From contig NZ_JACGXN010000003.1 of NCBI RefSeq assembly GCF_014138285.1, forward strand, positions 62,001 to 126,000: 64,000 nt of DNA. The letters are read 5' to 3'. Shown here one piece after another: positions 26,532 to 36,930 of this stretch. The position numbers and the translations under genes were made by a program. The DNA comes from Phyllobacterium myrsinacearum. GTDB taxonomy: Bacteria; Pseudomonadota; Alphaproteobacteria; Rhizobiales; Rhizobiaceae. Numbering within the stretch: the stretch's first letter is position 1; every line of letters starts with the position of its first letter. The notes beneath the pieces were generated by a model that saw nothing but the letters and a program-made list of their open reading frames with translations, was not told the DNA's origin and did not search any database.

Positions 26532-28730
26532 ATGATCTTCTCCGACAATATTCCTAACTCATCAGGCACGGCAATACATCGCCTTTTTTCCATCGTTCTT
26601 AAACGAAAGAAAACAATGCTGATGGCATCGGCGGCGTGTCTCGTTCTCACGGCTGTTGGTTATTTGACGACACCTGCGCAGTACGTATCCGAAGCGATTC
26701 TTGCTCTGGATGTTCGAAAATTACAGGCCCTGCCCAGCGAATCCGTTGTGTCGCCATTGCCGCAGGAAAGTCCTGTGTTGCGAACGGAACTCGATATCAT
26801 CAGTTCCCGCATGATGGCTGCAAAGGTCCTCGCCCGTCTTGATGGATCGGGTTTTGATACTGATGGGCGAATTAACCCAGCAGATCAGCATACATCTGCA
26901 AACATCAGCAATCCCGAGCAAGTCAGCCCGTTATCACTGCAGATGGACGAAGATCGCAATCGCAGCCGGATCGACAAATTACTGTCCAACGTCAGCGTGA
27001 TGAACGATGGCAGATCTTATACGATTTATATAAACTACAAAGCTGACAATCCTCAATATTCTGCAGCAGTGGCCAACGCATTTGGCGAATCCTATCTTGA
27101 CTATCAAATCGATCTACAAACCTCGGCCACCCGACGTGTCAGTGACTGGCTTGGCGGCAAGTTGGTCAGCCTCAGAGCCACGTTGGAACAGTCGGAACGC
27201 GCCGCCGCGGACTTTCGCGAGAAATCCGGCCTGGTGAAAGCCAACGGCATGACGCTCCAATCGCAGCAAATTGCTGCACTCAATACGGAGCTGGCAAACC
27301 TGCGCACAAAGCTCGCCGGAGCAGAAGCGCGGCTTACAACAGCAATCGATGCGTCCAACAACAAGGCTGGTGTCGCATTGTCTGAAATTCTTGGTTCGCC
27401 TGCTATTCAGCAACTGCGCGCCGAGCAATCCCGTGTCGAACGCTCCCTTCAGGAAATTAGCCAGAGTGGCGCGTCGCAGAGTGTCCAGCTACCACAGCTG
27501 AACTCTCAGCTTGCATCTCTAAAAACACAGATTGCAGGAGAAGTGCAGCAGGTCATCGACAGCTTGCGAAATGAGATCAATGTCACCCACCGTCAGCAAA
27601 GTGCTGTGGAGACCAATCTCAGGGAAATGCAGGAAGGCATGTCCGCAGCTAACCAGGCCCTCGTTCACGCTGATCAGCTTGATCGCGAAGCAAGTGCAAA
27701 CCGTGCGATCTATGAAAGCTATCTAACCCGATACAAACAGACGATCGAACAGGATGGCATCGCGACGGCGGAGGCACGCATGATCTCGCGCGCGGTTCCG
27801 GCTCGATCAAAGGCCAGCCCGCACTTCTCAACCTGGTTGGCGATGGGCACGCTTGGAGGGCTATTCTTCGGCTTCTGCGTATCTATTGTTCTTGAGTTGA
27901 AAGACAAATCCATTCGCTCAGCGCATGCATTGGAAAGCGCAACCAGAACACCCATTATTGGCCGCATCCCGCGACTGTCGAGCGGCGAACGAAAGAACGT
28001 CGCGCACATTGTCAGTGAGGGTCGCTACCGCTTCGCTCGCGCCATTGCGGATCTGCAAGCTCATCTGTTGCTGTCCTCTCCGCAGAAAAGTGCGCGAGCT
28101 ATCGCGGTCACGTCAGCCGGCACTCAGGAGGGAAAGACGCTGATCGTTGCCGGCCTCGCACGATCGTTGGCGGCCACGGGCGTGCGTACCATTGTAATAG
28201 ACGCCAATTTCAGAACACCAATGGTTGCACAAGAATTCGGCGATCAATTCGGCCCATATTTGGAGGATGTGATCCGGGGCAGACAAACGCTCGAGGCTGC
28301 CATTCAGCATGATCTCTTTTCGTCAATCGACTTCGTTGCAACCCAAACCTGCTCTGTCCCAGCTGAGTTTCTTTTGGGGCATGAACAGTTTGGCAAACTG
28401 ATCAGCGCACTCAAGCAGCAATACGACATCGTCCTTATCGATACGCCGGCGGTGAACCAGAGCGCGGATGCGATCCGGGTGGCGTCGCTGGCGGATACAA
28501 CTCTCCTGGTCGCCCGATGCGACAAGGCCAATACCGATGACATCATCAATGCCGTCAGGATACTCAGCTCCGAAGGTCGCAAATTGAGCGGTATCGTCAT
28601 GAACAGCGATCAAAGCATGAAAGACCCTTTCCAAACGGATCAGTTACCTCCGGCAAACGCCGTAGCAAAACGCTTCGTCACGGAAATAGCCAGCTATGCA
28701 AGATCCCGTACTTCAGCAGTCAAGGCATGA
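26532..28730 (+). CDS. Polysaccharide co-polymerase with BY-kinase-like ATPase domain (Wzc/ExoP family)
   Basis: A 732-residue inner-membrane protein that sets chain length and links polymerisation to export. Order: N-terminal Wzz domain with a first membrane span near residue 35, a long coiled-coil periplasmic region (about 200-400), a second span near 440 (WLAMGTLGGLFFGFCVS), and a cytoplasmic ATPase (about 500-710). Walker A is SAGTQEGKT, Walker A' is VIDANFR and Walker B is IVLIDTP. The usual C-terminal tyrosine cluster is missing; only one Tyr is seen near the end. The start at 26532 follows AGGGA. The stop overlaps the export-protein start. Confidence 0.9.
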   Translation: MIFSDNIPNSSGTAIHRLFSIVLKRKKTMLMASAACLVLTAVGYLTTPAQYVSEAILALDVRKLQALPSESVVSPLPQESPVLRTELDIISSRMMAAKVLARLDGSGFDTDGRINPADQHTSANISNPEQVSPLSLQMDEDRNRSRIDKLLSNVSVMNDGRSYTIYINYKADNPQYSAAVANAFGESYLDYQIDLQTSATRRVSDWLGGKLVSLRATLEQSERAAADFREKSGLVKANGMTLQSQQIAALNTELANLRTKLAGAEARLTTAIDASNNKAGVALSEILGSPAIQQLRAEQSRVERSLQEISQSGASQSVQLPQLNSQLASLKTQIAGEVQQVIDSLRNEINVTHRQQSAVETNLREMQEGMSAANQALVHADQLDREASANRAIYESYLTRYKQTIEQDGIATAEARMISRAVPARSKASPHFSTWLAMGTLGGLFFGFCVSIVLELKDKSIRSAHALESATRTPIIGRIPRLSSGERKNVAHIVSEGRYRFARAIADLQAHLLLSSPQKSARAIAVTSAGTQEGKTLIVAGLARSLAATGVRTIVIDANFRTPMVAQEFGDQFGPYLEDVIRGRQTLEAAIQHDLFSSIDFVATQTCSVPAEFLLGHEQFGKLISALKQQYDIVLIDTPAVNQSADAIRVASLADTTLLVARCDKANTDDIINAVRILSSEGRKLSGIVMNSDQSMKDPFQTDQLPPANAVAKRFVTEIASYARSRTSAVKA

Positions 28731-29998
28731 GGTCAGAAATGCAAAAAATGCCGAAAAAAAGTCGTGCGCGTATGTATAGTTTTCTGATGGCAGGAGCTTT
28801 TTCATCATTGCTCATGTTCTCTTTCACCGCGCCCCGGGCTTATGCGGCCGAGGCACCGTACAAGATAGCTTCGGGTGACGTTTTGCTTATAACGGTCTAC
28901 GGCGACACGGGATTGACCGGCACGTTTCCGGTCAGCGTGGATGGAACGATCGCCTACCCTATTCTCGGGAACATAACTGTTTATAATCATACGATTGCCG
29001 AGATTGGTCAAACCATCACACAATCTCTTTTGCAACACATTCCAGGTCTTTCCGCTTCAGTTGCGGTGAAGGAATATGCGCCCGTATTCGTCATTGGCGA
29101 TGTGCAAAAGCCCGGAAAGTATGAATATCGACCGGGCATGATAGCGCTGGAACTTTTTGCATTAAGCGGAGGACTACGGCAAGCTTCGGACAAACTCGAT
29201 ACAGCCGGCATCCAGCTGGTTGCGGCACGCCAGGAATACGCAGACACGTCACTGCAACTGTTCGCACAGGACGTAAAACGTGCCCGCCTCGAAGCCGAGC
29301 TGAACGAAAAGCCATTCGAGTATGATTTGGCTTCCGGCATAGATACGATCGAGGACAAATCAGATCGGCAACAGGTCGTGGATTCCGAACGTAAACTTTT
29401 TGATCTTCGTCTCTCCGCTCTCGAAAGCGAGGCAACTGCGCTTCAGGCGCAGAAGAAGAATTATGAGGAGGAAATTACCACGCTCGAACAGAGCACCCAA
29501 TTGCGTAACGATGAGATTTCTCTTCTTGAACAGAATGTGAAGGCATCGCAGAGCCTTGTAGACAAGGGCCTGACCGCACAATCGACATTACGCGATACAC
29601 AACGTCAACTGTCGGCCATGCGCAGAGACGCCCTTGAGTTCGGCTCTTTCCTGGCGCGCGCAAAACAGAATGAAAACGCCATTGAGCAACGTCTGCTTGC
29701 CTTGCGCGATTCCCGTTCAAATGATGCGGCGAAAGACCTCAGGGATATCGACCTCGATATCATACGGCTTCGCAAGAAAATGGCCTTCATCGCGCAGACC
29801 ATGGGTGAAATAGGTGCGGCAGCACAGCGCGTCAGTTCACGCGACGAGACCGTCAAACTTGCCTTTACCGTGGTTCGGGTCGTTGACGGTGAATATCGTG
29901 AAACCATTCTGTCGGAACACGATATGATCAGGGCCGGTGATATATTACGCGCTCAACTTGAGTTGCCCAAGCAGGTCGTCGCCAAAGCAGAAAACTAA
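28727..29998 (+). CDS. Polysaccharide export protein (ExoF/Wza-like)
   Basis: A 423-residue exported protein with a signal peptide (hydrophobic 17-35, ending APRAYAAEA). The poly_export domain follows (YKIASGDVLLITVYG...TVYNHTIAEIG), then an SLBB-type domain (VFVIGDVQKPGKYEYRPGM), and a long coiled coil (about 150-370, rich in Glu, Gln and Lys). Its length and coiled-coil tail resemble rhizobial ExoF more than enterobacterial Wza. No lipobox Cys is present. It would connect the co-polymerase to the outer-membrane exit. It overlaps the co-polymerase gene by 4 bp and ends in a terminator. Confidence 0.88.
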   Translation: MRSEMQKMPKKSRARMYSFLMAGAFSSLLMFSFTAPRAYAAEAPYKIASGDVLLITVYGDTGLTGTFPVSVDGTIAYPILGNITVYNHTIAEIGQTITQSLLQHIPGLSASVAVKEYAPVFVIGDVQKPGKYEYRPGMIALELFALSGGLRQASDKLDTAGIQLVAARQEYADTSLQLFAQDVKRARLEAELNEKPFEYDLASGIDTIEDKSDRQQVVDSERKLFDLRLSALESEATALQAQKKNYEEEITTLEQSTQLRNDEISLLEQNVKASQSLVDKGLTAQSTLRDTQRQLSAMRRDALEFGSFLARAKQNENAIEQRLLALRDSRSNDAAKDLRDIDLDIIRLRKKMAFIAQTMGEIGAAAQRVSSRDETVKLAFTVVRVVDGEYRETILSEHDMIRAGDILRAQLELPKQVVAKAEN

Positions 29999-30015
29999 CA
30001 AACAAGTTCCGTTCC

Positions 30016-30049
30016 AACGCGCGTCCTGAGGGTTGCGCGTTACCTTTTT
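30016..30049 (+). terminator. Rho-independent terminator after the export gene
   Basis: AACGCGC (30016-30022) pairs with GCGCGTT (30035-30041) and is followed by CTTTTT. It lies 18 bp after the export-protein stop and before the convergent fcl gene, ending the plus-strand co-polymerase/export operon. Confidence 0.65.
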
Positions 30050-30093
30050 AACGCGGGATACGCTTGGGAATGGGATGACGCGAAGGGAAATCC

Positions 30094-31089
30094 TCAAACA
30101 GACATAGCATCGTCCAGTGCGCGCGAAAGCGCATCTGTCGTTTGCCATCGGACATAGAGCTCATGAATACCGGTTTCAAGTTCCACACGAGGATACCATC
30201 CCATGTCTTGCATGGTCGAAGAGTCCAATAACTTTCTCGGAGCTCCATCCGGTTTTGAGACATCGAATACGACGGCGCCACGATAACCCACAATCCTGGC
30301 AACGAGCAGGGCAAGCTCGTGGATGGAGATCTCCCTTCCGGAACCAATATTGATATGGCCCGCGGAGGCATAATGCTTCATGAGGAAAACACATGCATCG
30401 GCAAGATCATCCACATGGAGGAACTCGCGGCACGGCGTGCCGGTACCCCATACGATAGCCGTTGGGCTCCCGGAATCCTTAGCCTCATGCATCTTTCGTA
30501 TCAGTGCCGGAAGGACGTGGGCCTGCTGGAGATCAAAGTTGTCATTTGGGCCGTAAAGATTGGTTGGCATGGCAGTAATAAAACACTGGCGGTACTGACG
30601 TGCATAAGCCTCCGCAAGCTTCAGTCCAGCAATCTTGGCAACGGCATAGGCTTCATTCGTTGGCTCAAGACTTCCCGTCAGCAATGATTGTTCTTCGATA
30701 GGTTGCTCCGCGTATTTCGGATAGATGCAGCTGGACCCGAGCCATAGCAATTTCTTCACATCAAGCCGGTGAGCAGCATGCATGATGTTCATAGCGATCA
30801 TAGTGTTGTCATACAGAAAGTCAGCCGGATAAAGCGAGTTGGCCAGAATTCCACCGACACGTGCAGCAGCAATAAAAATGGCGTCCGGTCGCATGGACGC
30901 CATCCATTCTTCTGTCTCGCGCTGGCGTGTCAGGTCAAGTTCCGCATGATCCACTTTGATCAAATGGCACCCTTCGTCATGCAGGCGGCGCACGAGAGCG
31001 GACCCAACCATGCCCGTATGTCCTGCAACCCAGACCCGCTTGTTGCGGAGATCGAAACTGTGCCGGGAAGTCTCAGCCATAGAAGTCAT
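30094..31089 (-). CDS. fcl: GDP-L-fucose synthase
   Basis: A 331-residue SDR that converts GDP-4-keto-6-deoxymannose to GDP-L-fucose by 3,5-epimerisation and NADPH reduction. [18 protein letters not shown] is the nucleotide site, then LGSSCIYP and [10 protein letters not shown] with the catalytic Tyr-x3-Lys. It overlaps the end of gmd, so the pair is translationally coupled. Two ATGs (31089 and 31080) could serve as start; a GGAAGAAAG box favours the first. The product supplies L-fucose to the repeat unit. Confidence 0.94.
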   Translation of the reverse strand: MTSMAETSRHSFDLRNKRVWVAGHTGMVGSALVRRLHDEGCHLIKVDHAELDLTRQRETEEWMASMRPDAIFIAAARVGGILANSLYPADFLYDNTMIAMNIMHAAHRLDVKKLLWLGSSCIYPKYAEQPIEEQSLLTGSLEPTNEAYAVAKIAGLKLAEAYARQYRQCFITAMPTNLYGPNDNFDLQQAHVLPALIRKMHEAKDSGSPTAIVWGTGTPCREFLHVDDLADACVFLMKHYASAGHINIGSGREISIHELALLVARIVGYRGAVVFDVSKPDGAPRKLLDSSTMQDMGWYPRVELETGIHELYVRWQTTDALSRALDDAMSV

Positions 31090-32143
31090 TCCGGCTTTCT
31101 TCCCGCATGATGGTTCTCATATCCGATTCAACCATTTCCGAAACAAGATCCTCAAATGCTGTTGTATGGCTCCAGCCCAGTTTAATGCGCGCTTTCTCAG
31201 GATTACCGAGCAACAGATCAACCTCTGTGGGTCTGAAATGACGCGGATCTATCTCTATGAGCTCCTTCCCGCTCTTGCGATCGTAACCGATTTCATCGAC
31301 ACCGGATCCGCTCCACTCAATCGTTGTTCCCACGGTGGAAAAAGCCTTCTCTACGAATTCACGCACCGTATGGGTTTCACCCGTAGCCAGGACATAATCG
31401 TCGGGATTGTCTTGTTGCAGGATACGCCACATGCCGTCCACGTAATCGCGCGCATGGCCCCAGTCCCTTTTCGCTTCCAGATTTCCCAAGCGAAGCTTGT
31501 CTTGCAATCCGCGCTCAATGGCAGCAACAGCCCGGGTGATCTTTCTGGTAACGAATGTTTCCCCACGTATTGGGCTCTCGTGATTGAACAGGATACCGTT
31601 TGATGCGTGAAAGCCATAAGCCTCGCGATAATTGACCGTGATCCAATAGGCATAGAGCTTGGCTACGGCATAGGGGCTGCGCGGGTGAAATGGTGTCCCC
31701 TCATGCTGGGGCGCCTCGGTGCTCTTGCCGAACAGTTCGGATGTGGAAGCTTGATAGAAACGGCAGGTCTTTTCGATCTTCATGATGCGCATCGCCTCCA
31801 GCAAACGCAAAGTACCCATCGCATCAGCGTTCGCCGTGTATTCCGGCGTTTCGAAACTGACCTGCACATGGCTTTGCGCGCCAAGATTGTAAATCTCGTC
31901 GGGCTGGATTTCCTGAACCACACGACAAAGATTGGTGGCGTCGGTCAGATCACCGAAATGCAGATGAAATCGAACATCCTCATCGTGCGGATCCTGATAG
32001 AGGTGATCAATGCGGGCGGTATTGAACGATGACGACCGGCGTTTGAGGCCGTGTACGATGTAGCCTTTATTCAGCAGGAACTCACTCAGATAGGCACCGT
32101 CCTGCCCGGTAACGCCAATGATCAATGCGGTCTTCGCGGCCAT
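31073..32143 (-). CDS. gmd: GDP-mannose 4,6-dehydratase
   Basis: A 356-residue extended SDR making GDP-4-keto-6-deoxymannose from GDP-mannose. Key parts are [27 protein letters not shown] (Thr/Ser-Glu of dehydratases), [10 protein letters not shown] and [16 protein letters not shown]. The start at 32143 is chosen because the family begins there ([10 protein letters not shown]) and GGAAAATTGCG precedes it; a 46-residue extension in the same frame has no family match. No GDP-mannose synthesis gene (manA, manB, manC) is in the window, so the substrate comes from elsewhere. Confidence 0.95.
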   Translation of the reverse strand: MAAKTALIIGVTGQDGAYLSEFLLNKGYIVHGLKRRSSSFNTARIDHLYQDPHDEDVRFHLHFGDLTDATNLCRVVQEIQPDEIYNLGAQSHVQVSFETPEYTANADAMGTLRLLEAMRIMKIEKTCRFYQASTSELFGKSTEAPQHEGTPFHPRSPYAVAKLYAYWITVNYREAYGFHASNGILFNHESPIRGETFVTRKITRAVAAIERGLQDKLRLGNLEAKRDWGHARDYVDGMWRILQQDNPDDYVLATGETHTVREFVEKAFSTVGTTIEWSGSGVDEIGYDRKSGKELIEIDPRHFRPTEVDLLLGNPEKARIKLGWSHTTAFEDLVSEMVESDMRTIMREESRNDFYG

Positions 32144-32518
32144 TCGCAATTTTCCATTCTTCTGCGCAAGGCGTTCGATAACACGCACACTGCTTGGCGA
32201 ATTTTGGTCGTTGAGGCGGCACTCATCGACAATGAATACACGGCGAGTATAGGCAACGGTCGAGAATAGGCACTTCGGCAATAGGGATAGGATTCCGGAT
32301 GAACCACCGGGCTATCTGGGCATACAGACCAGCGGCTGAATACTTAAATAGGTGTTCGAGCGATCATCCTTCACCAGAAGGAGTAGGAGACCTATTCCCC
32401 ATATGAGCCACCGGTAATGCGATTGTCGAACTTGCCCGCGCTCCCGGCGAACTGCGAAACTCCCTTTCTAACTTTTCCCGCAATCATTTGGCTGGGCCAG
32501 ATATAAAAAGGATTGGGA
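32144..32518. other. Divergent promoter region between gmd and the glycosyltransferase operon
   Basis: About 375 bp. It must drive gmd-fcl (minus) and three glycosyltransferases (plus). I see no convincing operator or small gene. Confidence 0.4.
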
Positions 32519-33775
32519 ATGAGAATCGTTTTCGCGAACCGCTATTTCCTGCCTGATCAGTCGGCCACCAGCCGGATGGTATCAAGTCTGACCTCAGCGC
32601 TTGTTCATCAGGGCTTCGACGTCACGGCGATTACCAGTCGAACACTGCATGACCATTCGAATGTCGCTCTTCCCGCAGAGGAAATGATTGCCGGTGTCAT
32701 GGTCAAACGGCTCTGGGCAACACGGTTCGGACGCCATCATCTGATCGGCCGGATAATGGATTATTTGACGTTCCATATATCTGCGTTTTTGTGGTGTCTC
32801 AGAAATCTTCGCGCTGGGGACCTGTTTGTGGTCTGCACGGATCCTCCCCTGTTGTCTGTTACAACTGCCCTGCCCGTATCCTGGCGGAGAGCCAGAACGA
32901 TAAACTGGGTCATGGATCTGTTTCCGGAAGTCGCCATTGAGCTGGAAATGCTTTCGAAAACCGGCATTCCAGGAAAACTGAGCAAAGCACTACGCAATTG
33001 GTCTTTGCGAAAGTCGACTGTAATTGTCTGCCCGACCGAAATGATGGCATCTTATTTAATAGAGAGCGGGTTTTCCCGAGACCGTATCCGCGTTATGCAC
33101 CATTGGTCGGATGGTAGTGAAATCTATCCGGTCCCGCGTTCAACCAACGCCCTGAGACGGCATTGGGGGCTGCAGGACAAGTTCGTCATCGGCTACTCCG
33201 GGAATTTTGGGAGGGCTCACGACTTTGCAACACTGCTTGAAGCAGCAGCCCTTTTGAAGAACGATAACGATATCCACTTCCTGTTGATCGGAGGCGGGCA
33301 ACAACGCGCGCGCGTTGAAGAAACTGTCGGAATACAGCAACTGAAGAACATCACTTTCAAACCGTTGCAACCACCCGAGAATATTTCCGAAAGCCTGAGC
33401 GCTGCCGATGCACACGTTGTTTCACTTATACCCAGACTCGAACACTGTATCGTACCCAGCAAATTTTACGGCATCCTGGCAGCCGGCCGCCCCACATTTT
33501 TTGTCGGATCGCCTGATGGTGAAGTGGCGAACGTCATTGCATCAACCCGATGTGGAGAGGCTGTTGAAATCGGCGAAAGCCAAAAACTGGCAGACCTGAT
33601 TGTTCAGTTGAAGAACTCCCCTGAACGCTGCGAGAATATGGGGCGAAATGCCAGAGATGTCCTGGATATCGTCTATTCCCGTAATAATGCGGTGCAATCC
33701 TGGTCGGATCTCATGTCCGGGCTCCAGCAGCGTGCAGAAGAGCCTTTGCAATCCTCTGTCTATAGGTCGGCATAA
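32519..33775 (+). CDS. Glycosyltransferase family 4 (WbuB-like)
   Basis: A 418-residue GT-B glycosyltransferase. The start MRIVFANRYFLPDQSATSRM and INWVMDLFPEVAIEL resemble WbuB/fucosaminyl-type enzymes acting early on lipid-linked sugars. The C-terminal donor half has FVIGYSGNFGRAHDF and HCIVPSKFYGILAAGRP. The start at 32519 follows AAGGA with 6 bp spacing. Its stop shares a base with the next start (TAATG). Transfer of fucose or an N-acetylated fucose-like residue is a guess. Confidence 0.87.
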   Translation: MRIVFANRYFLPDQSATSRMVSSLTSALVHQGFDVTAITSRTLHDHSNVALPAEEMIAGVMVKRLWATRFGRHHLIGRIMDYLTFHISAFLWCLRNLRAGDLFVVCTDPPLLSVTTALPVSWRRARTINWVMDLFPEVAIELEMLSKTGIPGKLSKALRNWSLRKSTVIVCPTEMMASYLIESGFSRDRIRVMHHWSDGSEIYPVPRSTNALRRHWGLQDKFVIGYSGNFGRAHDFATLLEAAALLKNDNDIHFLLIGGGQQRARVEETVGIQQLKNITFKPLQPPENISESLSAADAHVVSLIPRLEHCIVPSKFYGILAAGRPTFFVGSPDGEVANVIASTRCGEAVEIGESQKLADLIVQLKNSPERCENMGRNARDVLDIVYSRNNAVQSWSDLMSGLQQRAEEPLQSSVYRSA

Positions 33776-35016
33776 TGAGTGGAATGGTGGTCGTCAGCCA
33801 ACTCGGAGCGCGGATGCATTACGCCGTGCCACGTATCTTGGCATCGGAAGGACAACTTGCGCATTTCTACACCGACATCTGCGCTACCAACAGCTGGCCC
33901 CGCCTGATTAACAGTCTGCCCAGGACGGTGCTTCCATCATCACTGACGCGATTGATCGGCCGCGTGCCGAAAGGCGTGGCACCCAGCCTGACATCAACGT
34001 TTCCTACTTTCGGAGTCATATCGGCGATACGCAGGCTCAGGCTCAAAAACGTGGTTGAACAGACGCGGCATGCGGTTTGGGCTGGTTCACATTTCTCCGA
34101 GCTGGTCGCCTCTAGCGGATTTCACGGCGCCGCCGGTCTTTACGCTTTCAGCGGGGACGCATTGGAGCAAATGCAAGCAGCAAAAGCACTCGGCATGTGG
34201 ACGGCGGTAGAACAGATGATCGCTCCACGTGAAGTTGTCGAGGAACTGGTCCAAGCAGAACAACTGAGTTTTCCGGACTGGGCAGGAAAATATGAAATGA
34301 ACCGCTATGCGCAAGCATTTGCCGCGCGCGAAAAAGCGGAGTGGGAACTCGCAGACGTCATCGTTTGTCCATCGGAATTTGTCCGACGCAACGTTATAGC
34401 CTGCGGAGGACCTTCCGGGCGGTGCGTTGTAGTTCCATATGGAATCGACTCCCAGTTTAAAGATAACAAACCTAACCGTACGGATGGCCCATTGCGTGTG
34501 TTGACCGTTGGCGAGGTGGGGTTACGCAAAGGCTCTCCCTACGTGGCAGAGGCAGCCCGTCTTTTGGGTTCTGCGGCACACTTCCGTATGGCCGGGCCGA
34601 CAATCCTGCCTACCGAAGTCAGGAAGAACCTGTCTGCTCTGGTCGAGTTGCGTGGAATTGTACCTCGAACAGACATGCCAGAGGAATATCGATGGGCTGA
34701 TGTGTTCCTTCTGCCGTCAGTGTGTGAAGGCTCAGCCACAGCAATCTATGAAGCATTGGCGGCCGGGCTGCCTGTCATCTGCACTGAAAACGCAGGCAGC
34801 GTCGTCAGGGATGGAATAGATGGTTTTATCGTTCCTGTCAGGGACAGCAACGCCATTGCTGAAGCGCTCTTCCAATTGTCAGCAAACGCAGCACACCGCA
34901 TTGCAATGTCGAACCATGCCAGAGAACGCGCAGCGGACTTCACGGTCAAACGCTACGGCGAACGGCTTATGGGTGTGTTGACGTCGCTGGCGCGAAAACA
35001 GGTCCCGTCTGGATGA
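33775..35016 (+). CDS. Glycosyltransferase family 4
   Basis: A 413-residue GT-B glycosyltransferase. The donor half shows LRVLTVGEVGLRKGSPYV, ADVFLLPSVCEGSATAIYEAL and GLPVICTENAG (about residues 240-350). The N-terminal half is distinct (VVVSQLGARMHYAVPRIL). The start overlaps the upstream stop in TAATG, so translation is coupled with the previous glycosyltransferase. It adds another residue of the repeat unit; donor unknown. Confidence 0.88.
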   Translation: MSGMVVVSQLGARMHYAVPRILASEGQLAHFYTDICATNSWPRLINSLPRTVLPSSLTRLIGRVPKGVAPSLTSTFPTFGVISAIRRLRLKNVVEQTRHAVWAGSHFSELVASSGFHGAAGLYAFSGDALEQMQAAKALGMWTAVEQMIAPREVVEELVQAEQLSFPDWAGKYEMNRYAQAFAAREKAEWELADVIVCPSEFVRRNVIACGGPSGRCVVVPYGIDSQFKDNKPNRTDGPLRVLTVGEVGLRKGSPYVAEAARLLGSAAHFRMAGPTILPTEVRKNLSALVELRGIVPRTDMPEEYRWADVFLLPSVCEGSATAIYEALAAGLPVICTENAGSVVRDGIDGFIVPVRDSNAIAEALFQLSANAAHRIAMSNHARERAADFTVKRYGERLMGVLTSLARKQVPSG

Positions 35017-35085
35017 CAAGATAATCATGAAAGAGTGCTTCATATCCCCATTGCCGGCACAAGAAACAGGCGGACGGTCTTCACC

Positions 35086-36294
35086 ATGCGCATAATTCAC
35101 GTCATTTCTTCCATCGATCCGGCACAAGGTGGTCCCCAGTCGGGTTGTATTCGTCTGGCAGCCGCGCAATCAACTCTGGGCCATGATGTGCATATCGTCA
35201 GTTATGGCGGTGAAGACATACGCAAAAAAGCTTTTCAGGCGGCCCGCGTGGTTCCTCATCTTGAAGATATAACGTGGCACTTGCTTGCAGATCCAAATGT
35301 GAAGGAATCCATCTTTTGCTTGCAGGGCCGCAAAACACTCCACGCCGTTTTGACAGGAGCATCATTTGTACATATCCACGGCGTTTGGGAGCCTCTCCTC
35401 AGGAAGGCTGCCAGCATCGCCCGGGGAAAGCAAATACCCTACTGCGTGCAACCGCACGGCATGCTTGATGTGTGGAGCCTGAAACAGAAAGCCTTCAAAA
35501 AACGCCTTGCGTTGCGTTTCGGTTATCGGAAAATGTTAAGCAAGGCCAAGTTCATTCTGGCCTTGAATACGGATGAGGCGCGACTGCTTGAGCCGCTTAA
35601 CCTGGCGTCGCCTCACCTAATAATTCCCAACGGTGTATTTCTCGAGGAGTTTGAGCGCCTTCCCGCAAGCGGGTTCTTCAAGGAGCGGCTTCCATACATC
35701 GGCGACAAGCGCATCATCCTATTCCTGTCACGGCTTCACACCAAGAAGGGACTGGATATCCTGGCAAAGGCGTATGCATACATCGCCAGCAGCTATCCGG
35801 ATGTGGATCTTGTTGTTGCTGGTCCTGATGGAGGCGCACGTGACGGGTTCGTCGATGCGATAGCACAGTTGGACCTGAATGATCGCGTCCATCTGGTAGG
35901 TGCTCTTTATGGCGAAGACAAACTGCGCGCATTGGTGGATGCAACTTGCTTTTGCCTTCCAAGCCGCCAAGAAGGCTTCAGTGTAGCCATTCTCGAAGCG
36001 CTTGCGTGCGGATTACCGGTTGTTATCAGTGATGCATGTCACTTTCCGGAAGTCCGGGTCGCGCGCGCCGGAGCTGTGGTAAGCCTCGTCCCGGAAGACG
36101 TAGCCTCCGGCCTTAGCGCAATTCTCGATGACACCACGATGGCTTCGGCAATGGGTGAAAACGGACGGCGGCTCATTCGCGAGCAGTATACCTGGCCGCA
36201 GATAGCGTCATCAACGATCAAAGGCTACACGGGGATTCTCAGCACCCCAATGCCGGTAACATCTCAGCGCGTATCGGCACACGGAAAACTCTAA
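35086..36294 (+). CDS. Glycosyltransferase family 4
   Basis: A 402-residue GT-B glycosyltransferase. The N-terminus has MRIIHVISSIDPAQGGPQSG, the typical glycine-rich opening. The donor half has IILFLSRLHTKKGLDILAKA and LPSRQEGFSVAILEALACGLPVV (about 205-315). The ATG at 35086 is preferred over one at 35035 because the upstream segment is arginine-rich and unlike the family. It ends the three-gene plus-strand set and overlaps the convergent acetyltransferase by 4 bp. Confidence 0.88.
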   Translation: MRIIHVISSIDPAQGGPQSGCIRLAAAQSTLGHDVHIVSYGGEDIRKKAFQAARVVPHLEDITWHLLADPNVKESIFCLQGRKTLHAVLTGASFVHIHGVWEPLLRKAASIARGKQIPYCVQPHGMLDVWSLKQKAFKKRLALRFGYRKMLSKAKFILALNTDEARLLEPLNLASPHLIIPNGVFLEEFERLPASGFFKERLPYIGDKRIILFLSRLHTKKGLDILAKAYAYIASSYPDVDLVVAGPDGGARDGFVDAIAQLDLNDRVHLVGALYGEDKLRALVDATCFCLPSRQEGFSVAILEALACGLPVVISDACHFPEVRVARAGAVVSLVPEDVASGLSAILDDTTMASAMGENGRRLIREQYTWPQIASSTIKGYTGILSTPMPVTSQRVSAHGKL

Positions 36295-36881
36295 ACTGTA
36301 CCGGCTGCGTGACGAAGCCGGACTGGCTTTGCAGGATTGCCCACATAAATAGTCCAGGGCAGCAGTGTCCGGGCTGCCACGGCCCTGGCACCGAGGACAG
36401 CGCCCTCCCCGACAGCAACCCCGGGTCCCACGAATGCTTCGGCGGCAATCCAAGCGTTGGCCTGTATGGTGATCGGCAGACTGACAAGGGGGAAGTCCTC
36501 GTCATCGACATCATGCGTCCCTGTACACAAATGCGCACGCTGCGATACAATCGAAAAATCCCCAAGCGTCACGTTAGCAACATTGTAACAAAGCACGCCA
36601 GGGCCCATCGATGCATGTTGCCCCATCACCAGATTACCCGGCCACCAGATTCGCACGCTGCCGCGGACAATTGCCGTTGGGTGAATCTGCGCTCCGAAAC
36701 GCTTGAGCAACCAAATCCGCCAAAGATTGCAAGGAGACGGTGTCCAAGCAGCAAGAAAAAACCAGCAAATTGTCCAACCCAATCGCGCGAGCCGAAATCT
36801 GAGCGCAAAAGTTGCCCCGCCGAAACGGGGTAATGGTTCCCCTGCTTTGTCCAACGTCCCATCGGCGAAACGTGATTGCAT
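36291..36881 (-). CDS. Colanic acid-type acetyltransferase (WcaF-like, hexapeptide repeat)
   Basis: A 196-residue left-handed beta-helix acyltransferase. The C-terminal half carries hexapeptide-type repeats (IHPTAIVRGSVRIW, VTLGDFSIVSQRAHLCTGTHD with the catalytic His, AVLGARAVAARTLLPW). The N-terminal RLARLGWTICWFFLAAW is a hydrophobic stretch that matches WcaF-type proteins. It would O-acetylate the repeat unit with acetyl-CoA. The ATG at 36881 follows AGGGAGAA. It is the last gene of the minus-strand block starting at 40921. Confidence 0.88.
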   Translation of the reverse strand: MQSRFADGTLDKAGEPLPRFGGATFALRFRLARLGWTICWFFLAAWTPSPCNLWRIWLLKRFGAQIHPTAIVRGSVRIWWPGNLVMGQHASMGPGVLCYNVANVTLGDFSIVSQRAHLCTGTHDVDDEDFPLVSLPITIQANAWIAAEAFVGPGVAVGEGAVLGARAVAARTLLPWTIYVGNPAKPVRLRHAAGTV

Positions 36882-36930
36882 CAAATTCTCCCTATATGAA
36901 TAAACTACTCGCCGTTTTTGCAGTTTGGGT

